Below, one piece after another: positions 7,588-16,266 of a stretch of DNA of 43,342 bases; position 1 is the stretch's first letter, and each line of letters begins with the position of its first letter. Made by a program: the position numbers and the translations under genes. Under the pieces are notes generated by a model that was given only the letters and a program-made list of their open reading frames with translations, ran no database searches and had not been told where the DNA came from. Source of the DNA: Desulfovulcanus ferrireducens (lineage in GTDB: Bacteria > Desulfobacterota > Desulfovibrionia > Desulfovibrionales > Desulfonatronovibrionaceae); assembly GCF_018704065.1 (NCBI RefSeq), contig NZ_JAGUQP010000025.1, positions 1-43,342 of the forward strand. Reading direction: 5' to 3'.

Positions 7588-10251
7588 CTATTTCAGTCCA
7601 GCAAGCCGCTCTCTTAATTTTTCTAGCTTTACTTTTTTTTCCTCAAATTCATTCAGTTTACGCTTTTCTTTGTCCACCACATGAGCTGGGGCCTTGTTCA
7701 CAAATCCCTCGTTGGACAGTTTGCGGCTGACAAATTCCAGCTCCTTGTTGATTTTCTTTAGTTCCTTATCAAGCCTTGCAAGTTCACTTTCTATATCCAC
7801 CAGGTCTTTGACCGGCACATAGAGCTCATGCCCCTTAACCACATTAGAAGCTGCACCAGGCGGCGGAGTCAAATCAGGTTCGGCCTGCATCGATTCCAAG
7901 CGGGCCAAATGCATAATTAAACTTTTTTGGCCAAGCAAAAAGTCTCTGTCCTCTCCTTCGACGCGTACATAAAGTTTAAGTTTCTGCGAAGGTCCAATAC
8001 CAAGCTCCGAACGAATGTTTCGCACACTAACTACAACTTGTTGTAAAAACTCCATCCTCTCTACCACATCTGGCTGCAAACATTCCGGCCGACTCTCTGG
8101 AAATGGCTCCCGGGCCAAATTTGGATTTTCCTGTCCAGGGATATAGCTCCATACTTCCTGAGTAACAAAAGGAATAATGGGATGTAAAAGAACCAAAATT
8201 TCACTTAAAACCTGTTTCAAACAGCCCCTGGCCAGGGATTTGACTTCTTCGTCCTGACCATAGAGCTCTGGCTTGATCATCTCCAGGTACCAGTCACAAA
8301 ACTCATGCCAGACAAATTGATATAGTACCCCGGCTGCATCGTTAAACCGGTAAGCTTCTAAAGCCTTGCGCACCTCCTCTTTCACTTCTTCAAGGCGATG
8401 CAAGATCCATTGGTGAGTCAAGCCACCGCTTTCACTAATTTTGGCCGGCTCAAACTCAATTTTTTCTTCCTCTGTTAAGTGCATCAGCGCAAATCTGGCT
8501 GCGTTCCAGATCTTATTGATAAAATGGCGGTAGCCCTCAATGCGCTCTTCGCTCATCTTGATGTCCCGGCCCATGGCAGCAAAGGCAGTCAGTGTAAATC
8601 TGAAGGCATCAGTGCCAAATTTATCCATCATGAGCAGCGGATCAATAACATTGCCCTTGGATTTACTCATTTTCTGGCCCTGGGCGTCGCGAACCAGAGC
8701 ATGAATATAGACATGCCGAAACGGGACATCCTTCATAAAATGCAGGCCCATCATCATCATTCGAGCCACCCAGAAAAATAAGATATCAAATCCTGTGACC
8801 AGGACGGAGGTGGGATAAAACTTTTTAAGCTCCTCGGTCTGATCTGGCCAACCCAGGGTGGAAAATGGCCACAAGGCAGAGGAAAACCAGGTATCCAGCA
8901 CATCTTCATCCTGACTTAATTTGTCACTCTTGCATTCCGGGCAAGCTGTTGGATCTTCTCTGGCCACAATCAAATGCCCGCAGTCTTCGCAGGTCCAGGC
9001 CGGAATCCGGTGTCCCCACCAGATCTGCCGGGAGATACACCAATCTCTAATATTATCCAACCATTCAAAATAAGTCTTGGTCCAGTGATCTGGAAAAATT
9101 TTGGTTCGGCTATCTACTACAGCCTGTCTGGCTTCCTTGGCCAGCGGACCAATTTTTACAAACCATTGCCTGGAAACATACGGTTCAATAACTGCTCTAC
9201 AACGATAACAATGGCCCACACTATGTTGCAGATCTTCTTTTTTGACCAGAAAGCCCTGTTCCTCAAGCATCTGAACGACTTTTTTCCGGCACTCAAACCT
9301 GTCCAGACCAGCAAACTCAGGACCGGCCTGCTCATTCATCCTGCCTTCATCGTCAATAACCTGAATAACATCCAGATTATGCTTCTTGCCCAGTTCAAAG
9401 TCGTTCATGTCATGGGCAGGGGTAATCTTCAGGCAACCTGTGCCAAACTCTCTGTCCACATAACTATCAGCAATAATAGGGATTTTCCTCTGAACCAAAG
9501 GCAAGATAACTTCCTTACCAATTAAGTGACTATATCTTTCATCTTCGGGATGCACAGCCACACCAGTGTCGCCGAGCATGGTCTCCGGCCTGGTGGTAGC
9601 CACGATTACTTCTCCCTGGCCATCAGCCAAAGGATACTTAATATGGTAAAGTGCACCCAAAGCCTCTTCATGTTCAACTTCCAGATCTGCCAAAGCAGTA
9701 TGACATCTGGGACACCAATTGATAATATAATCGCCCTGGTAAATTAAACCCTCTTCATAAAGACGGACAAAGACTTCGCGCACGGCCCTGGATAATCCTT
9801 CATCCATGGTAAAGCGCAGCCTTGACCAGTCCACAGAGGCACCAATACGCCGAATCTGATTTAAAATCTTATTTCCATACTCCTCTTTCCACTCCCACAC
9901 ACGTTCAATAAACTTTTCCCGTCCTAAGGACTGTCTGGTCTTACCCTCGGCGGCCAGGGCCCTTTCCACCACGTTCTGCGTGGCGATTCCAGCATGGTCG
10001 GTGCCTGGCACCCAAAGTACATCATAACCAAGCTGGCGGTGAAAACGGCACAATATATCCTGCAAAGTCAGGTTCAGGGCATGGCCCATGTGCAGGGTCC
10101 CGGTTACATTTGGCGGAGGAATAACTATGGCATAAGGCTTTTTAACCTTGTCAACATCCGGACTAAAACTCTTATTCTCTTCCCAAAACTCAAGCCACTT
10201 TTCTTCCACACCTTTTGGATCGTATCCTTTAGGCAATTCTTGTGCACCCAT
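7588..10251 (-). CDS. valS: Valyl-tRNA synthetase
   Basis: About 887 residues, the normal length for ValRS. Class I signatures are present: PPPNVTGTLHMGHALN with HMGH at residues 54-57 and KMSKSKGNVIDP near residue 527. The editing (CP1) domain lies between them and a C-terminal coiled coil (roughly 820-887, ELARLDKELKKINKELEFV) is intact. The zinc-type cysteine pairs CEDCG and CPECK are visible in the middle. The ATG at 10249-10251 (MGAQELPKG) is preferred because GGAG lies 7 bases upstream; an in-frame ATG four codons earlier has none. It heads a unit with cobA-hemD and purN. Confidence 0.97.
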   Translation of the reverse strand: MGAQELPKGYDPKGVEEKWLEFWEENKSFSPDVDKVKKPYAIVIPPPNVTGTLHMGHALNLTLQDILCRFHRQLGYDVLWVPGTDHAGIATQNVVERALAAEGKTRQSLGREKFIERVWEWKEEYGNKILNQIRRIGASVDWSRLRFTMDEGLSRAVREVFVRLYEEGLIYQGDYIINWCPRCHTALADLEVEHEEALGALYHIKYPLADGQGEVIVATTRPETMLGDTGVAVHPEDERYSHLIGKEVILPLVQRKIPIIADSYVDREFGTGCLKITPAHDMNDFELGKKHNLDVIQVIDDEGRMNEQAGPEFAGLDRFECRKKVVQMLEEQGFLVKKEDLQHSVGHCYRCRAVIEPYVSRQWFVKIGPLAKEARQAVVDSRTKIFPDHWTKTYFEWLDNIRDWCISRQIWWGHRIPAWTCEDCGHLIVAREDPTACPECKSDKLSQDEDVLDTWFSSALWPFSTLGWPDQTEELKKFYPTSVLVTGFDILFFWVARMMMMGLHFMKDVPFRHVYIHALVRDAQGQKMSKSKGNVIDPLLMMDKFGTDAFRFTLTAFAAMGRDIKMSEERIEGYRHFINKIWNAARFALMHLTEEEKIEFEPAKISESGGLTHQWILHRLEEVKEEVRKALEAYRFNDAAGVLYQFVWHEFCDWYLEMIKPELYGQDEEVKSLARGCLKQVLSEILVLLHPIIPFVTQEVWSYIPGQENPNLAREPFPESRPECLQPDVVERMEFLQQVVVSVRNIRSELGIGPSQKLKLYVRVEGEDRDFLLGQKSLIMHLARLESMQAEPDLTPPPGAASNVVKGHELYVPVKDLVDIESELARLDKELKKINKELEFVSRKLSNEGFVNKAPAHVVDKEKRKLNEFEEKKVKLEKLRERLAGLK

Positions 10252-10420
10252 ATCTATCTCCATGGAATAGTTAACTGGTGGAATGATTGATTAATTATTT
10301 ATTTTGTTTACTTAAGCGATTGGTGGTTGAGAGTTAACCAGTCAAACAGTAAACTAATAAACCAATTTACAAACTATACAAATCCAATATTGCCCTGTCC
10401 ATAAAAAATCAAGCCTGCTA

Positions 10421-10749
10421 CAGGGCAAACGCATCTGATTTTTAAGAGAAAACCTCGCGCCAAGCCGCCAAGTCGCCAAGGAAAATAAAGGCTTTTGTTC
10501 GGCTTAAGGGCACAAGCCGAACAAAAGCTTCCCGGCCCTTTGGGCCGATGTTTGATGTGCACTAAGGATCTGTTAGATATATAAATTTTTGAATTCAGCC
10601 TAGGTTAATCCATTTATCCTGGCCTAAAAGGCCAGTAAGTCAGGTCTGTCAGCGTCTTGCTGACAGACCTGACGCTTTCGCTATTTCTACCCTTGGCGTC
10701 TTTGCGTCTTGGCGCGAGAATTTTTTGCGATTTAAGTGCGTTTGCCCTG
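10421..10749. repeat. Large palindromic intergenic element with two internal perfect hairpins
   Basis: Outer arms begin CAGGGCAAACGCA (10421-10433) and end with its complement (10737-10749). Further in, CTCGCGCCAAG...CGCCAAGG on the left (10454-10481) mirrors CCTTGGCGTC...TTGGCGCGAG on the right (10691-10718). Between them sit two exact stem-loops: 10491-10505 with 10514-10528 (15 bp) and 10639-10653 with 10659-10673 (15 bp, five-base loop). No gene is credible here. The stretch 10264-10420 before it holds only AT-rich word-like sequence. Confidence 0.7.
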
Positions 10750-10794
10750 AAACCAGATAAGCTACAGGTTTACAGGTTGAATGAATCACGGTTA

Positions 10795-12144
10795 ATGGAT
10801 AACGAATCTCCAATGAAACATAGAACAGAAAAACTTTTCATCCTCTGGGATGAATCCCATTTATGGGGGATTCTTCTCTGGCGCGCCTTAAACTTCTGGC
10901 GAGTGCCCATCCAGGTTGTAACCGCCTGCCAGATTCAAAGAGGAATTTTGGCTCAAGAAAATCCCCTGGCTCTTCTCGTCCCAGGCGGATGGGCCAGGCT
11001 AAAATCCCAAAACCTAGGAGTTGATGGAAGAAAAAATATCCGCAAATTTATTCAAAACGGAGGGAAATACCTGGGTTTTTGTGGAGGAGCAGGGTTGGCA
11101 CTCAAATCAAGTGGCCCAGATCCAGCCAATAAAGGCAAAAGACGCGCTGTGCCCCTGCTTGATCTCTGTTCATGGGGCCGCAAACCAATGTCTAAGAGAC
11201 TGCCGAATTTTAGCGGTCATATTTTGTGTCAGGTAGAATTAAAGAACAATAACCTTATTTCCCAAATGGCTTTGCCTGTCTGGTGGCCGTCACAATTTGC
11301 ACCGAATGACGATCCCACGGTGCAAATCTTGGCCTCATATCTTGAACCGGAAAAAGATTTCTGGGTAACTGACCTCAATTTAAGTGCCCTTGAACCACAG
11401 GAACTTCGTAAATGGGAGAAAGTCTATAAAATCAGTTTAAATCCCGCCCTTATCCAGGGTGAACCATGCCTCATCCAAGGCAGATTCGGCCAAGGAGAGT
11501 ATATTTTAAGCTATGCGCACCTTGAAACTCCTAACTCTCCGTCTGCCAACAAGCTTCTTTGGACCATTCTCTCCACCTGGCTGAAGAAAAAAGAAGATGG
11601 AAAGTTAAGAAGATGGGGAGATAAGAAGAAGGTAAAAGGTTGGGGCAATTATGTTCAACCAGCTCTCCCAGAGTGGGATGTGCAGAATCCAGCCATTGTC
11701 TGGGAAGACAAGGACCTTTTTGAGCTATGGAAAAGGGTAGAAAGCATAATTGACTTTGGCCAAAAGCATTTTCTTCTTTCCTGGCGCAGACCCTGGCTTC
11801 TTTCATGGCGTAGAGGTATCCCCGGTTCCCACATCAATTTTATTTACGCCATGCTTTCCTTTATCTTAAGCGTAAGACCTAAATCAAAAACGCTTGCTTT
11901 GTGGAAAAAAAATAAAGACCAGCTTACTTATCTAACAGATAAATTCTGCATACGCCTCAAACCTTATCTTCTGGCAGAAAGGTTGGCCCTAACCAGCAGC
12001 CCATCCTCACCTGAAACAAGCTCGAAAGCCGGTCTTCAACAAGACAAAATCGAACTCTTTGGCACCTTTCCTGGCTATGGCGGCCTTTATGGCCAGATTA
12101 TAAATATTCTGGACCAGCTTATCTTGAGCAGCCTAAGGGAGTAG
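10795..12144 (+). CDS. BPL_N-domain (biotin-protein-ligase N-terminal-like) protein
   Basis: About 449 residues. The recognisable part is the first 260: a class I glutamine-amidotransferase-like fold with LLVPGGWARL and KYLGFCGGAGLAL, the latter carrying the nucleophile-elbow Cys, and later VWWPSQFAP and GRFGQGEYILSYAHLETP. This is the BPL_N family first described at the N-terminus of eukaryotic biotin-protein ligases; bacterial members lack the ligase domain and have no established substrate. The C-terminal 190 residues are basic, rich in Trp and Lys, and unrecognised. The start is uncertain: ATG 10795 or ATG 10813, neither with a good Shine-Dalgarno; codons further upstream fall in a palindromic repeat and are excluded. 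It is divergent from valS. Confidence 0.7.
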   Translation: MDNESPMKHRTEKLFILWDESHLWGILLWRALNFWRVPIQVVTACQIQRGILAQENPLALLVPGGWARLKSQNLGVDGRKNIRKFIQNGGKYLGFCGGAGLALKSSGPDPANKGKRRAVPLLDLCSWGRKPMSKRLPNFSGHILCQVELKNNNLISQMALPVWWPSQFAPNDDPTVQILASYLEPEKDFWVTDLNLSALEPQELRKWEKVYKISLNPALIQGEPCLIQGRFGQGEYILSYAHLETPNSPSANKLLWTILSTWLKKKEDGKLRRWGDKKKVKGWGNYVQPALPEWDVQNPAIVWEDKDLFELWKRVESIIDFGQKHFLLSWRRPWLLSWRRGIPGSHINFIYAMLSFILSVRPKSKTLALWKKNKDQLTYLTDKFCIRLKPYLLAERLALTSSPSSPETSSKAGLQQDKIELFGTFPGYGGLYGQIINILDQLILSSLRE

Positions 12145-12197
12145 GTGAGTAGTTAAATAGTTGAGTGGTTGAGTAGGGAAGTGGTTAAGTAGGTGAG

Positions 12198-12345
12198 GCT
12201 TGCGGACCAGCAGGGCATCGAAGCCACCCCAAAATTTTCACGACGCACAAGCTGAATATCGATAAGCAAAATGTCCAGTTGTCCAAAGAGCCCGCAAACA
12301 AGCTATAGATGGGGCAAGTCTTTGTGCGCACCGCCAGAAAAGAAC
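12198..12345 (+). repeat. Degenerate remnant of the MITE-like element
   Basis: Recognised by the order of blocks GGCTTGCGGA, CAGGGCATCG, ATATCGATAAG, CCCGCAAACAAGC, TATAGATGGG and AAGTCTTTGTGC, which match the family consensus at the same spacing. Terminal repeats are not recognisable. It fills the gap between the BPL_N gene and the DUF3568 gene, together with the word array at 12147-12197. Confidence 0.6.
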
Positions 12346-12386
12346 CCCCGAAATATTTATATTTGTTATGGATTGTAACCTTTCAG

Positions 12387-12770
12387 CTAAATTCTGGAGA
12401 GAATCTCTTTTAAAATCTGCCTGGCTCGCTGCTCATCCCCCAATACGCCGACCCGGATAGTTATTTCACAAGAATATTGGGTTAAGGCCTCTATGGTGAT
12501 CCAAACATTGGTGTCGTCCAAATATCTGGACCTAAGTTGAGCAGCGTCCTTGCCTCTTTCGGCCTTTAGTATAGGCAGTCCCATCTTTTTCATGGCCGTG
12601 ATACTGGCCTGATAGACTTTGTCCATGTCCTTATTCAAATGCTGAGTAAGCTTTCCTTTATACCAGATGGCCGCCCCGGCTCCGAGTCCACTTCCAACTA
12701 CAAACAAGCAACTAAGCTGAGTCATCATTAAAAAAACACAGAAAAAACCTAAAATAAACTTTTTGAGCAT
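12387..12770 (-). CDS. DUF3568-family lipoprotein
   Basis: 127 residues. The signal peptide MLKKFILGFFCVFLMMTQLSC carries a lipobox (LLSC-like QLSC, Cys 21), so the mature protein is probably membrane-anchored. A short glycine-rich hydrophobic stretch (VVGSGLGAGAAIWY) follows, then an alpha/beta domain with the pattern VYQASITAMKKMGLPI...ITIEALTQYSCEITIRVG..GDEQRARQIL. That combination matches the DUF3568 / YceB-like small lipoproteins common in sulfate reducers. No function is known. It is a monocistronic minus-strand gene framed by repeats on both sides. Confidence 0.8.
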   Translation of the reverse strand: MLKKFILGFFCVFLMMTQLSCLFVVGSGLGAGAAIWYKGKLTQHLNKDMDKVYQASITAMKKMGLPILKAERGKDAAQLRSRYLDDTNVWITIEALTQYSCEITIRVGVLGDEQRARQILKEILSRI

Positions 12771-12856
12771 AAGACAATCCTTTATTATTTTAAGTTTAAT
12801 TCAAAGTTGTCAATAATTCCAAGTAGATATCAAATTTAACGGGCGCATCCGCTATT

Positions 12857-13334
12857 GAGTCTGTGGCCAAACCTCATTTTGACTGCTGATAGAAGGTCTT
12901 GGTTTCTGCAATGCATTACAAACGGCTTGGGTAACCCAATCTTGACGCAGCTTGCGGAAGAACAGAGCATCGGGATGAATGGACTAAATATTTTGCGATA
13001 CTGACCATAACTATCGACAGTTTAAATTGAACGATTTTTTTGCAGTTCAAACTTTGAGATTGCTTCGCTACACTTTGTTCCACTCGCAATGACAGGGGCG
13101 AGATTGTCATTGCGAGGGCAGCGAAGCTGTCCGTGGCAATCTCTCACCCATTCACTGAAAATCGCTCAACTTAGGTATAATTAAAAGAATATTTCTTTAC
13201 CCAAAATATCCCTTTATGCTCTGTCCGCGAGCAAGTTTTGAGAACAGGTCCAAGTCTTTGTACCAGCATGAAAGAAACCAAGACTAGAATAAACCATGAA
13301 AATTAAGTTGATAAAAAAGTACGGCCACAGGCTC
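12857..13334 (+). mobile_element. MITE-like element, copy B (long form with nested palindrome), TSD TATT
   Basis: Starts GAGTCTGTGGCCAAACC and ends ACGGCCACAGGCTC, imperfect inverted termini. TATT is duplicated at 12853-12856 and 13335-13338. Inside are the family blocks GGTCTTGGTTTCTG, AATGCATTACAAACGGCTTG, AGCTTGCGGAAGAACAGAGC, CCATAACTATCGA and TCCAAGTCTTTGTACCAGCA. It is 478 bp long because a 160-bp palindromic insert (13018-13177) lies in the centre. Restoring the empty site gives a sequence that exists uninterrupted near 42650. Confidence 0.85.
13018..13177. repeat. Nested palindromic insert in MITE copy B
   Basis: Bounded by TTAAATTGAACGATTTTTTT and AAAATCGCTCAACTTAG (imperfect inverted ends), with a core of the type GAGATTGCTTCGCT...TCATTGCGAGGGCAGCGAAG. 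The left arm is partly changed (CACTTTGTTCC). Absent from the short-form copies at exactly this point. Confidence 0.75.
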
Positions 13335-13435
13335 TATTTGCACTGATTCTTCCATATCCACTCTACTCCGTCTGGATTGGCCAAGCTTCTAAAGTCTCAA
13401 AAGTATTTTCATATCATCCATCTCTACCCTATTCA

Positions 13436-13473
13436 CCTTACTCTCCCCACTCAACCACTCAACTACTCAACTA
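13436..13473. repeat. Word array (ACTCAACC / ACTCAACT)
   Basis: CTCAACCACTCAACT at 13450-13464 is the exact complement of the array at 12159-12173, so a pair of inverted arrays frames the DUF3568 gene and MITE copy B. The rest of the gap up to 13590 holds only a half-copy of a GAGATTCTTCGCTTCGCTCA type repeat near 13550. Confidence 0.5.
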
Positions 13474-13590
13474 AATTATTGCTTAATTTCTCGTTATTCT
13501 AAGGGAGCGTAAAACCGACCAACTAAATAATCTCAGAGCGGCTGCACGAGATTCTTCGCTTCGCTCAGAATGACGTGATCAGAACACCAA

Positions 13591-14385
13591 CTAACAGATG
13601 CATTCGGTTTTAGCCTTTATTTTCCCTGATAAATAGCTAATCAAATCTTCCTTTAAGCGAGTAATTAGGTCAGTCTGAGGCAAAAGTTCGATCAAACTAT
13701 GCACATAGCCTTTAGCCAGTACCTCCCGGCACGTAAAGGCAAAGTTTAAATCAAACACCCAGGAGAGAAGAAGAAGCTTAAAATCATTAATATAGACCAT
13801 ATCCGTGTAATTGGCCAATCTTCCTTGCTGGACCTGCTCTAATACCTTTACACTAAAGGCCTCTGGTTCATCTCTCAACCCCAAGGTGACCACCCTGTTT
13901 TCTTTCCCCCCCGGCTGAACATAGGAAAGTACAACCGGGAAAATATCTAGTTTGTCTGCATCCCGGACTATCTGTGAGATCGTCAATAGGTTAGGCGGCA
14001 ATTTTAGCGGAAGACTTAGGCGGTTGTGCAAAAGCACTGCAATGAGGACATTGCGTGCTTCTTTAAAAGACAAGTTATTTAAGATTTCTTCTCTTTTTAG
14101 GATCTCATTACCGAGGCGGGCATGATCAACGGACAATTTGTCGTTAAAGGTCTTGAATCGGGAGTACTGCTCAAACCGACCTATATCGTGAAACAGGGCA
14201 GCCAAACTAGTCAAAAAATAAAGTCTGGAATTTAAGCCCTCATCATGTGCAATAGCCTGAGCATTTTTAAGCACCCTATATGAGTGCTCTTCTTTTAAGC
14301 GGATATTTTCCTGATCCTGTTCATTTTTACTGTAAAACTTATGCACATACTCCTTAAACCACAGCTTATATTTAGCAAACTCCAT
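13591..14385 (-). CDS. HD-domain metal-dependent phosphohydrolase
   Basis: About 264 residues. The HD motif is complete: His at residue 34 (EEHSYRVLKNA), HD at 66-67 (LFHDIGRFEQ), VLLHN near 128, and RDADKLDIF near 150. Such proteins cleave phosphate esters, often of nucleotides, but the substrate cannot be read from the sequence. The start is ATG 14383-14385 (MEFAKYK), with AAAGAG upstream; an in-frame TTG nine codons earlier lies in the end of MITE copy C and is rejected. The promoter must lie in or beyond the mobile element, which begins 13 bp upstream. Monocistronic. Confidence 0.8.
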   Translation of the reverse strand: MEFAKYKLWFKEYVHKFYSKNEQDQENIRLKEEHSYRVLKNAQAIAHDEGLNSRLYFLTSLAALFHDIGRFEQYSRFKTFNDKLSVDHARLGNEILKREEILNNLSFKEARNVLIAVLLHNRLSLPLKLPPNLLTISQIVRDADKLDIFPVVLSYVQPGGKENRVVTLGLRDEPEAFSVKVLEQVQQGRLANYTDMVYINDFKLLLLSWVFDLNFAFTCREVLAKGYVHSLIELLPQTDLITRLKEDLISYLSGKIKAKTECIC

Positions 14386-14398
14386 CACTATCTCTTTT

Positions 14399-14834
14399 GA
14401 GTCTGTAGCCAAACCCTATTTTATAAGCGCTGATTGAAAGTCTTGGTTTCTCAAATGCATTACAAATGGCTTAGGTAACCCATCTTAGAGAAGCTTGCGG
14501 AAGAACAGAGCATAGGGGTGAAAACTAAATATTTTGCGAGATTGACCATAACTATCGACAGTTTAAATTGAGTGATTTTTTTGCAGTTCAAACTTTGAGA
14601 TTGCTTCGCTGCCCTCGCAATGACAGGGGCGAGTTCGTCATTGCGAGGGCAGCGAAGCTGTCCGTGGCAATCTCACCCATTGACTGAAAATCGCTCAACT
14701 TAGGTATAATTAAAAGAATATTTGGTTACCCCAAATATCCCATTATGCTCTGTCCGCAAGCAAGTTTTGAGAACAGGTCCAAGTCTTTGTACCAACATGA
14801 TAGAAACCAGGAGTGAAAAATAATCATGAAAACT
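14399..14834 (+). mobile_element. MITE-like element, copy C (long form, right end lost)
   Basis: Starts GAGTCTGTAGCCAAACCCTA and carries all family blocks plus the nested palindrome (14559-14706) at the same internal position as copy B. The right part reads through GTCTTTGTACCAACATGATAG and fades around 14834 without a terminal repeat, so the right end and target duplication are gone. Confidence 0.8.
14559..14706. repeat. Nested palindromic insert in MITE copy C
   Basis: The core is a clean hairpin: GCTTCGCTGCCCTCGCAATG, TGAC, a 12-base loop, then the exact complement GTCATTGCGAGGGCAGCGAA. The ends (AAATTGAGTGATTTTT and AAAATCGCTCAACTTAG) are again inverted. Confidence 0.8.
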
Positions 14835-14871
14835 TGCCATCTTAAGTATGCTGCTTCTCCGTTTCCCCATG

Positions 14872-15192
14872 TCAGCGCTCCAAATACCACTTCTTGCGCT
14901 CAAATTCCTCCTCAGTTATCTCACCTTTGGCCAGCCTTTTGCGCAAAATATCCACAGCTTCCTGAGTCCTTTTGCGCTCTTCCTCAGCCTCGCGCTCCAT
15001 TTCTTTATCCCTGAGAGGGCCTCCGGGACCAAATAAAAAACGCAAAAAGCCCATTATAAGGGCAAGAATTACCCCAATAAAGACAAATTTTGACAGAGTT
15101 AATAACCACCCTCCGGTAAACCCCTCTCCAAATGGCCAGTACTGCCAGGGGTCTGCTTGGGTACAAATAAAATCCAGGTTAAACATCTGCAT
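14872..15192 (-). CDS. SHOCT-domain small membrane protein
   Basis: 106 residues. One transmembrane helix (LSKFVFIGVILALIMGFLRFL, about 33-53) follows a short N-terminal part rich in Trp and Gly. A charged coiled-coil-like linker leads to the C-terminal SHOCT motif ILRKRLAKGEITEEEFERKK. SHOCT tails are short oligomerisation or recruitment motifs on many unrelated proteins, so the function is unknown. The start may be ATG 15192 or the ATG two codons later; no clear Shine-Dalgarno favours either. It lies 14 bp after the next minus-strand gene and is probably translated from the same message. Confidence 0.7.
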   Translation of the reverse strand: MQMFNLDFICTQADPWQYWPFGEGFTGGWLLTLSKFVFIGVILALIMGFLRFLFGPGGPLRDKEMEREAEEERKRTQEAVDILRKRLAKGEITEEEFERKKWYLER

Positions 15193-15206
15193 TTTTAAAG
15201 TTAGGG

Positions 15207-15392
15207 TTATCCTTGAAAATAATCATAAAATACAGGATGAATCAGAATAGTTAGCTTGTTTTCTTCCTGCACTTTGATTACCTTTTCCGGCATAAGCCCC
15301 ACATCCAAGGCCAACTCCTCAATCCGTTTCTTCTCCATTTCAAATTTACTATCTTCTTTCTCAAAAGTAGCTACCTCTACCCAACCATCCAT
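15207..15392 (-). CDS. Small protein of unknown function (61 aa)
   Basis: Not recognised. A strong Shine-Dalgarno (GGGAGG, 5 bases before ATG) and tight spacing to the SHOCT gene support it as real. The sequence is soluble and acidic-basic mixed, with a predicted helix (EMEKKRIEELALDVGLMP) and a short beta-like end (LTILIHPVFYDYFQG). No metal or catalytic motif is visible. Confidence 0.6.
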   Translation of the reverse strand: MDGWVEVATFEKEDSKFEMEKKRIEELALDVGLMPEKVIKVQEENKLTILIHPVFYDYFQG

Positions 15393-15472
15393 TTTTACCT
15401 CCCGGGGTTTTACGTTAAATATTTCACACGGACTCCGCGCAAAATTTAGAGTTTAATAACTTAACCTGTAGT

Positions 15473-15511
15473 TGAGTTTAATAATTAAAACGAGTTCTCA
15501 AACTCAACCAG
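15473..15511. repeat. Short inverted word pair
   Basis: AGTTGAGTTT and AAACTCAACC form a hairpin around an AT-rich loop between two minus-strand genes. It belongs to the word-array class and may also act as a weak terminator. Confidence 0.4.
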
Positions 15512-15523
15512 TTAGCAATTACA

Positions 15524-16198
15524 TCACTTTTCCATAGGCCATGGCGTACAGGTTCGACAAGGGGCAAAACCAGCATAAAATGCCTCTTTTAAACTAGAAA
15601 ATAAAATCTTATTTTTGGAAGAAACTCTCTGACCAAAATCACAGCTCAGTCTATGAAAGCGCTTAGACCTTTTATTGCCGAGATATGCTTTCCTGGCCGC
15701 ATCCATAGTCAAAATCCTGGCCCAAAATCCTTGTCTGGCATCCATGGCTCGCCTTTGCGCAGCCAAAAGGTGAGGAAATTTGTGCTCATTCTGACCTTTG
15801 TAAAAAAAACAAAAAGCCAGCCCCTTCTCAACCAGCAAATAATTTAAACTTTCCTTGGTAGGCAAGTAAACATGGGCCAGAATTCGCCCATATCTGTCAA
15901 CAGAAATTTCCTCGGTTTTAATTATCAGTGTCTGCCCTTGAACCAAACGGAGCAACTCTCTTTTAGCTTCACGAGCAAAGTATTGGCTAGGTGCACCACC
16001 ATGCCCGATTTCCGGAGCATCAATTCCTTGAAGACGTACCTTCTCTCCACTCTCTAGAATCAGAGTATCACCATCCAGAACCCGTTTAACTCTGACCTGC
16101 CAGTCAACAGCATGGACCGAAAAAGCAGAAAGCAAGAAGGCAACAAGAAGACAGCCCAGAAAAATACACCTGAAAATTCGGCTCTGTCCTGTCGACAT
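15524..16198 (-). CDS. Secreted thermonuclease-family (SNase-like) nuclease
   Basis: 224 residues. The N-terminus MSTGQSRIFRCIFLGCLLVA and the following hydrophobic stretch to HAVDW is a signal peptide. The SNase fold follows: VKRVLDGDTLILESGEKVRL, QGIDAPEIGHGGAPSQYF, AKRELLRLVQGQTL, DRYGRILAHVY. The catalytic set (Asp of DGDT, Arg of RLQGID, Glu of APEI, Arg of DRYGR) is present. A C-terminal extension of about 60 residues has spaced cysteines and a histidine (KRFHRLSC...CRTC), resembling the Ada-like small metal-binding tail seen in other bacterial SNase homologues. It probably degrades nucleic acid in the periplasm. Confidence 0.88.
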   Translation of the reverse strand: MSTGQSRIFRCIFLGCLLVAFLLSAFSVHAVDWQVRVKRVLDGDTLILESGEKVRLQGIDAPEIGHGGAPSQYFAREAKRELLRLVQGQTLIIKTEEISVDRYGRILAHVYLPTKESLNYLLVEKGLAFCFFYKGQNEHKFPHLLAAQRRAMDARQGFWARILTMDAARKAYLGNKRSKRFHRLSCDFGQRVSSKNKILFSSLKEAFYAGFAPCRTCTPWPMEK

Positions 16199-16266
16199 GA
16201 ATAACTTCCTGACTCAACTCTGACTTGTTCAACTCATTGACATTACATCATTTTTGAAGAACACAT

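Noticed and set aside
10374-10562. Open frame on the minus strand between valS and the BPL_N gene
   Set aside because: It lies in the palindromic element and its product has no domain-like character or ribosome site.
10657-10794. Upstream extension of the BPL_N protein
   Set aside because: It would be encoded by the right arm of the palindrome.
12916-13110. Open frame inside MITE copy B
   Set aside because: Other copies do not keep the frame; similar short frames at 14700-14903, 20247-20441 and 34933-35157 are also just element sequence.
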